Positions 60,312 through 64,000 of a DNA stretch of 64,000 nucleotides are shown one piece after another (position 1 is the first letter of the stretch; each line of letters opens with the position of its first letter). The notes under the pieces were generated by a model. It ran no database searches and was not told where the DNA came from. It was given only the letters and a program-made list of their open reading frames with translations. The DNA lies in NCBI GenBank assembly GCA_039030075.1, contig JBCCEW010000023.1, positions 23,171-87,170 of the forward strand. The letters run 5' to 3'. A program made the position numbers and the translations under genes. The stretch comes from Myxococcota bacterium (lineage in GTDB: Bacteria; Myxococcota_A; UBA9160; SMWR01).

Positions 60312-62708
60312 TCAGTCGATCAGGCCCGTGCGGCGGCTCGCGGCGAGCACGTCGATCGCGTCGATGTGACGCAGTGCCACCCGGATCTCTTCCGCGAAGT
60401 CGCGGCGGGCGCGGGCGAGGGCTTCGTCGCCCGTGCCGAGCAGGCCCCGGTTCTCGGCGATCTTCAGCGCGGTCTGGAAGAGGACCTGCGAGATCGAGGC
60501 CGCGCTGCGGATGCGTCGCTGCAGGTGGTACTGGCGGCCGAGTCCCAGGCAGTCGGATACGAACGCCTGGCGATCGATCGCTTCGTCGGGCTCCTGGCGT
60601 TCCAGGCGGTCCGCGACGATTCGGTACGACTCGAGGAACGGGCGCAGCACACGGTGGGCGTTGAAGGGCTTCGAGCGCTTCACCAGATCCTGGGTGGCGT
60701 CGACACCCTTCTCGAGCGCGATCTCCCACTGGGGGTCGAGGGACGCGAGCTCCTGGCGGAGTTCGCCGCGGAAGACGTCCTTCTCCGCGAAGAAGAACTC
60801 GAACTTCAGGAGATCGCGCAGATCCATGGCGGTCTGCCAGAAGCGACCGACGCGCTCTTCGTCGGGCGCTTCGGTCGAGTCGAGGAGTGCGACTTCGACG
60901 ATCGCGGGGTTCACGAAGAAGTGGATGATCGAGTTGCGGTAGTACGCGGCGGCGAGCTCGCGGTCCGAGCCAATCCGGTAGACGCACTCGTGGCCCTCGG
61001 CGAAGCGATCGACCACCTCGTTCTCGGCGAGTGCCTCGAGCACCCGCTCGAGGCCCTCCGGAGCCTCGAGCTCTTCGAGACCCGTGTTCGGGAGCTGGCG
61101 GCGCGCGACGGCGGCGAGCAGGTTCTTCAACCGCAGCGACACCTCGGCGAGGGTTTGAGCCTGACCGCCGGCGCCGAGCAGCGCGAGCGTCACCAGCGAG
61201 ATCGGCGTGATGGGTGTCGCGCCGTTGATGCGGACGCAGACCTCGAAGGCCAGCTTCTGCAGCTCGAGGTTCTTCTCGTCGGGGTTGCTCTCCCTGCTCG
61301 GATCCGCAGGGCCGAGGGCCTTCGCCAGCGAGACCGGTTCGCCGAAGTCGATGTGGATGCCGCCGTAGCGCCGCCGCATGCGCCGGACCCACCCGACCAT
61401 CCAACCGAAGCTCTCCTTCTGCTTCGCGGCACCCTGTTGCTCGGCGGCGTAGTCCTGGACGTCCGAGATCTGGTCGTAGGCAATCGAGACGGGAATCAGC
61501 GAGACGTCTTCGCTCTTCCCGCGCCGGTAGGCGTCGACTACGTAGGCGAGCATCCCGAAGCGCGGCGGCAGCAGCTTTCCCGAGCGCGAGCGTCCGCCCT
61601 CGATGTACCACTCGAGGGGGAAGCGCTTCTCGACCAGGTAGTCGACGTAGTGGCGCAGGACGAACTTGTAGACCTCGTTGTCCTTGAACGTGCGCCGGAT
61701 GAAGAACACGCCGCTGCGGCGCACGAGGGGGCCGAGCGGGAAGAAGTTCATGTTGATGCCGCCGGCGGTGTGGTTCGGCGGCAGGCCGTTCTCGTGCAGC
61801 ATGTACTGGAGCACGAGGTGGTCGAGGTTCGACTTGTGGGTCGGCAGGAAGACGACCGAGTGCTGCTGGGCGAGGGCGCGGATGCGTTCGAGCTTGGCGC
61901 GGTCGTAGTGGATCGATTCCGAATAGCCCTGGGTGTAGAAGAGGCGGATCAGCCGGGCGACCAGGTCGATGACGAAGGTGCTGTGGGTCGCGGCGATCTC
62001 GCGCAGGTAGCGCGCGGCGTCCTTGCGCACGCGCTTCGGTCGGATGTCCTCGCTGCGGGCGAGCTGGGCGAGGCCGCCCCGGAAGCCGGGACGCGCCAGG
62101 ATGTCCTCGTGGACCAGGCGCGGCACCTTGTAACGGGCGCCGCGCAGGAGTCGCTCGGCCCGCTCGAGGGCGAGGTGCGCCTGTCGTGACACGAACTCGG
62201 CGAAGCCCGTGGTCTCGCCGAGGTCGCTGCCCACCGAGGCCCGCCAGCGTTGGCGCAACTCACTGGCCGGCGCCGGTTCACCGGCCACGATCCGGCAGCG
62301 GTCGCGTTCGCGGCGATAGATCGCGCGCTGGCGCAGCGGGCCCGGGTCGCGCGGGTCGCCCAGGCGCAGCACGTCGGAGAAGCGCGCCGAGCGCACGCCG
62401 TCGCGCTTGCGCGGGATCCAGGCGACACGAAGCGGTGCCAGCAGCAGCTCCTCACCGGCCGCGAGGTGTTGCTCGAGCGGTTCCAGCGAGACCGGTACCC
62501 GCCGGCGCGACGGGGGCAGCTTCACCGTCTCGGGTTCGGGGCTCGCTTCGACGGCGGTCGCCTCCGGACGATTGCGCGCAATCCAGGCGAGCAACAGCTT
62601 CCGCTCGAAGCCACTCGAGGCATCCAGCAGGTAGAGGATGCGCTGGCGCGGAGTCGTCCCCGGCCACGGGGGCTCGTCGCGCAGGGCCTGGGAGAGCGCC
62701 GACGTCAC
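60312..62708 (-). CDS. plsB: Glycerol-3-phosphate 1-O-acyltransferase
   Basis: A 798-residue membrane-associated acyltransferase that makes 1-acyl-glycerol-3-phosphate, the first step of phospholipid synthesis; E. coli PlsB has 807 residues. The acyltransferase core is complete: HKSNLDH (HxxxxD block I), GVFFIRR (block II), EGGRSRSGKLLPP (block III), and ISLIPVSIAYDQ-like block IV (here VSLIPVSIAYDQI). The start is GTG 62708. No plsC, plsX or plsY gene lies near. Confidence 0.92.
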   Translation of the reverse strand: MTSALSQALRDEPPWPGTTPRQRILYLLDASSGFERKLLLAWIARNRPEATAVEASPEPETVKLPPSRRRVPVSLEPLEQHLAAGEELLLAPLRVAWIPRKRDGVRSARFSDVLRLGDPRDPGPLRQRAIYRRERDRCRIVAGEPAPASELRQRWRASVGSDLGETTGFAEFVSRQAHLALERAERLLRGARYKVPRLVHEDILARPGFRGGLAQLARSEDIRPKRVRKDAARYLREIAATHSTFVIDLVARLIRLFYTQGYSESIHYDRAKLERIRALAQQHSVVFLPTHKSNLDHLVLQYMLHENGLPPNHTAGGINMNFFPLGPLVRRSGVFFIRRTFKDNEVYKFVLRHYVDYLVEKRFPLEWYIEGGRSRSGKLLPPRFGMLAYVVDAYRRGKSEDVSLIPVSIAYDQISDVQDYAAEQQGAAKQKESFGWMVGWVRRMRRRYGGIHIDFGEPVSLAKALGPADPSRESNPDEKNLELQKLAFEVCVRINGATPITPISLVTLALLGAGGQAQTLAEVSLRLKNLLAAVARRQLPNTGLEELEAPEGLERVLEALAENEVVDRFAEGHECVYRIGSDRELAAAYYRNSIIHFFVNPAIVEVALLDSTEAPDEERVGRFWQTAMDLRDLLKFEFFFAEKDVFRGELRQELASLDPQWEIALEKGVDATQDLVKRSKPFNAHRVLRPFLESYRIVADRLERQEPDEAIDRQAFVSDCLGLGRQYHLQRRIRSAASISQVLFQTALKIAENRGLLGTGDEALARARRDFAEEIRVALRHIDAIDVLAASRRTGLID

Positions 62709-62794
62709 CGGGCCAGTCTATCACCGGAAAACCCAGCCAGAACGGCGTTTTCTGGCGTTTCGAGGGGCAGGAAGCCTCAGCGGGCTTCCGGGAG

Positions 62795-64000
62795 TCAACG
62801 GGCGGCGGGCAGCGCGTCTCGCAGGGTCTGGAGGGCGAGCTCGGAAAGGGCCCGGACGCCGATCGGCAGCGCGGCCTCGTCCACCTGGAAGTGGGGCGAG
62901 TGGTTGGGCGCTGCCTCGGTCAGCGGCAAGCCCGGTGGATTCACGCCCAGGAAGAAGTACACGCCGGGCACGCGCTCCTGGTAGCGGGCAAAGTCCTCCG
63001 CTCCGGTCCAGGGCAGGGGCTCCTCGAGCTTGTCGGCGCCGGCAACACGTTCGAGTGTCGGTCGGACCCGTCGCGTCCAGTCCGGGTCGTTCCAGGTCAC
63101 CGGGTTGCCACGGCGGATCTCGACGTCGGCCGTGGCACCGAAGCTCGCGGCGATGCCCTCGGCCGTGCTCTTCACCTTCGTGTGAAGGCCTTCGCGCACC
63201 TCGGGGCCCAGCGCGCGGATCGTACCGAGCAGCTCGACTTCCTCGGGGATGATGTTGTTGCGCACGCCACCGTGGATCGCGCCAAAGGACACGATGCCCG
63301 GGATGCGCGTGTCGACCCGCCGGGCGGGAATGGCCTGGAGCGCGAGCACGATGCGCGAGGCGACGGCGATCGGATCGACACCGTCCCACGGATAGGCCGC
63401 GTGGGTCTGGCTGCCGCGCACGGTGATCGTCATGCGGTCGGAGCTGGCCATCGCGCCGCCCGCCCGCAGCCCGATCACACCGAAGTCCTGACGCGACGTC
63501 ACGTGCAGGCCGAAGATCACGTCCGGGGTCGGATCGTCGAAGACGCCCTCTTCGAGCATCAGGCCGGCACCGCCCTTCTCGCCGGGGGGTGCGCCTTCCT
63601 CGGCGGGCTGGAAGATGAAGAGCACCGTGCCCGGGAAGCGGCCGCGCAAACCCGTGAGTACTTCGGCGACGCCCATCAGGATCGCGGTGTGGGCATCGTG
63701 TCCGCACGCGTGCATGACACCGACCTCGCGACCGCGAAAGGTCGCGCGCACCTTCGAGGCGAAGGGCAGGCCAGTTGCCTCGGTGACGGGCAGCGCATCC
63801 ATGTCGGCACGCAGCGCTACCACCGGCCCTTCCCCGCTGCCGCGCAGCACGCCGACCACGCCCGTGTGGGCGATCTCGGTGCGCACTTCGAGGCCGAGGG
63901 CGCGCAGGTGTTCGGCGACCTTGCCGGCCGTGCGCACCTCGCGGTTCGAGAGTTCCGGGTGCTGGTGGAAGTCGCGGCGCCAGGCGACCACGCGCTCTTC
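62795..64000 (-). CDS. M20-family amidohydrolase (hippurate/N-acyl-amino acid type), 5' end outside the window
   Basis: A zinc metalloamidase that removes acyl groups from amino acids or acts as an IAA-amino acid hydrolase. At least 401 residues are present; the frame stays open to base 64000 (reading EERVVAWRRDFHQHPELS). In M20D proteins this FHQHPELS segment is near residue 20-40, so the start is just outside. Metal ligands are visible in HACGHDAHT, PAEEGAPP and the later GAEDFARY; the dimer domain has GSQTHAAYP. It is upstream of PlsB in the same direction with an 86-base gap. Confidence 0.9.
   Translation of the reverse strand, partial: EERVVAWRRDFHQHPELSNREVRTAGKVAEHLRALGLEVRTEIAHTGVVGVLRGSGEGPVVALRADMDALPVTEATGLPFASKVRATFRGREVGVMHACGHDAHTAILMGVAEVLTGLRGRFPGTVLFIFQPAEEGAPPGEKGGAGLMLEEGVFDDPTPDVIFGLHVTSRQDFGVIGLRAGGAMASSDRMTITVRGSQTHAAYPWDGVDPIAVASRIVLALQAIPARRVDTRIPGIVSFGAIHGGVRNNIIPEEVELLGTIRALGPEVREGLHTKVKSTAEGIAASFGATADVEIRRGNPVTWNDPDWTRRVRPTLERVAGADKLEEPLPWTGAEDFARYQERVPGVYFFLGVNPPGLPLTEAAPNHSPHFQVDEAALPIGVRALSELALQTLRDALPAAR

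Overview
The window is a gene-dense, high-GC stretch (about two thirds G+C by eye) of a Gram-negative bacterial chromosome. Evidence for an outer membrane is direct: two beta-barrel-type proteins, a LolA-like/RND export cassette, a PEP-CTERM protein and a lipoprotein. Many genes belong to families for oxidation of small organic molecules: two LLM flavin/F420-type oxidoreductases, three SDRs, a class III CoA-transferase, an enoyl-CoA hydratase, a P450 and two VOC proteins. Together with a UGA-decoded selenoprotein of the glycine/betaine reductase B family, this mix suggests a delta-proteobacterial-type lineage such as Myxococcota or Binatota. The assignment is an inference. I see no phage, insertion sequence, CRISPR array, rRNA or tRNA; the one mobile-type element is an intein.

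Layout. 1-2.8 kb: a 5'-truncated amidohydrolase, a DgkA-type lipid kinase and a membrane-anchored, cysteine-rich aldo/keto reductase. 3.2-6.3 kb: a xylose-type ABC importer (ATPase, permease, binding protein) with a single-domain ATPase. 6.4-12.2 kb: a ferritin-like protein, an enoyl-CoA hydratase coupled to a HelD-like helicase, and a flavin-split-barrel protein divergent from a MocR/PdxR regulator across a dyad. 12.2-16.8 kb: an operon of RND exporter, LolA-like protein and DUF1302 barrel. 16.9-23.9 kb: an LLM oxidoreductase, a DUF2461 protein, a UbiA prenyltransferase, an ArsM-like methyltransferase, a pterin dehydratase plus CoA-transferase pair and a PEP-CTERM protein. 24-26.6 kb: MoxR, a VWA protein and a peroxiredoxin.

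26.6-33.7 kb holds the selenoprotein followed by an SDR, then a divergent SDR, a HAD phosphatase, a MATE exporter and MutM in a tightly overlapped operon, and a DapF homologue with both catalytic cysteines changed to serine. 33.7-39 kb is a detoxification-like area: a VOC and TetR pair facing a P450 and CMD pair across a 32-bp operator, then NUDIX, alpha/beta hydrolase, rhodanese and GST. 39.2-45.7 kb: an orphan 2-oxoglutarate dehydrogenase E1, then a barrel protein, GT2 and GT87-like operon. 46-51.6 kb: an ABC-class ATPase, a methyltransferase, TetR and VTT-membrane operon, and a Coq4-like gene divergent from a MerR regulator with a textbook 19-bp-spacer promoter.

51.6-64 kb: a PA0069/Rv2578c-type radical SAM protein interrupted by a LAGLIDADG intein exactly at the third Fe-S cysteine, a small lipoprotein, an SsuD-like monooxygenase, a metallo-hydrolase-like protein, an SDR and VOC pair, an NSS-family sodium symporter, a quinone oxidoreductase, PlsB, and an M20 amidohydrolase running off the end.

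The strongest signals are the selenoprotein with its stem-loop, the intein inside a radical-SAM cluster motif, the Ser/Ser DapF homologue, and four well-formed operators next to their likely regulators. No gene-free stretch exceeds 300 bases; the longest are 17925-18209 and 45727-45986, where I see nothing compelling.
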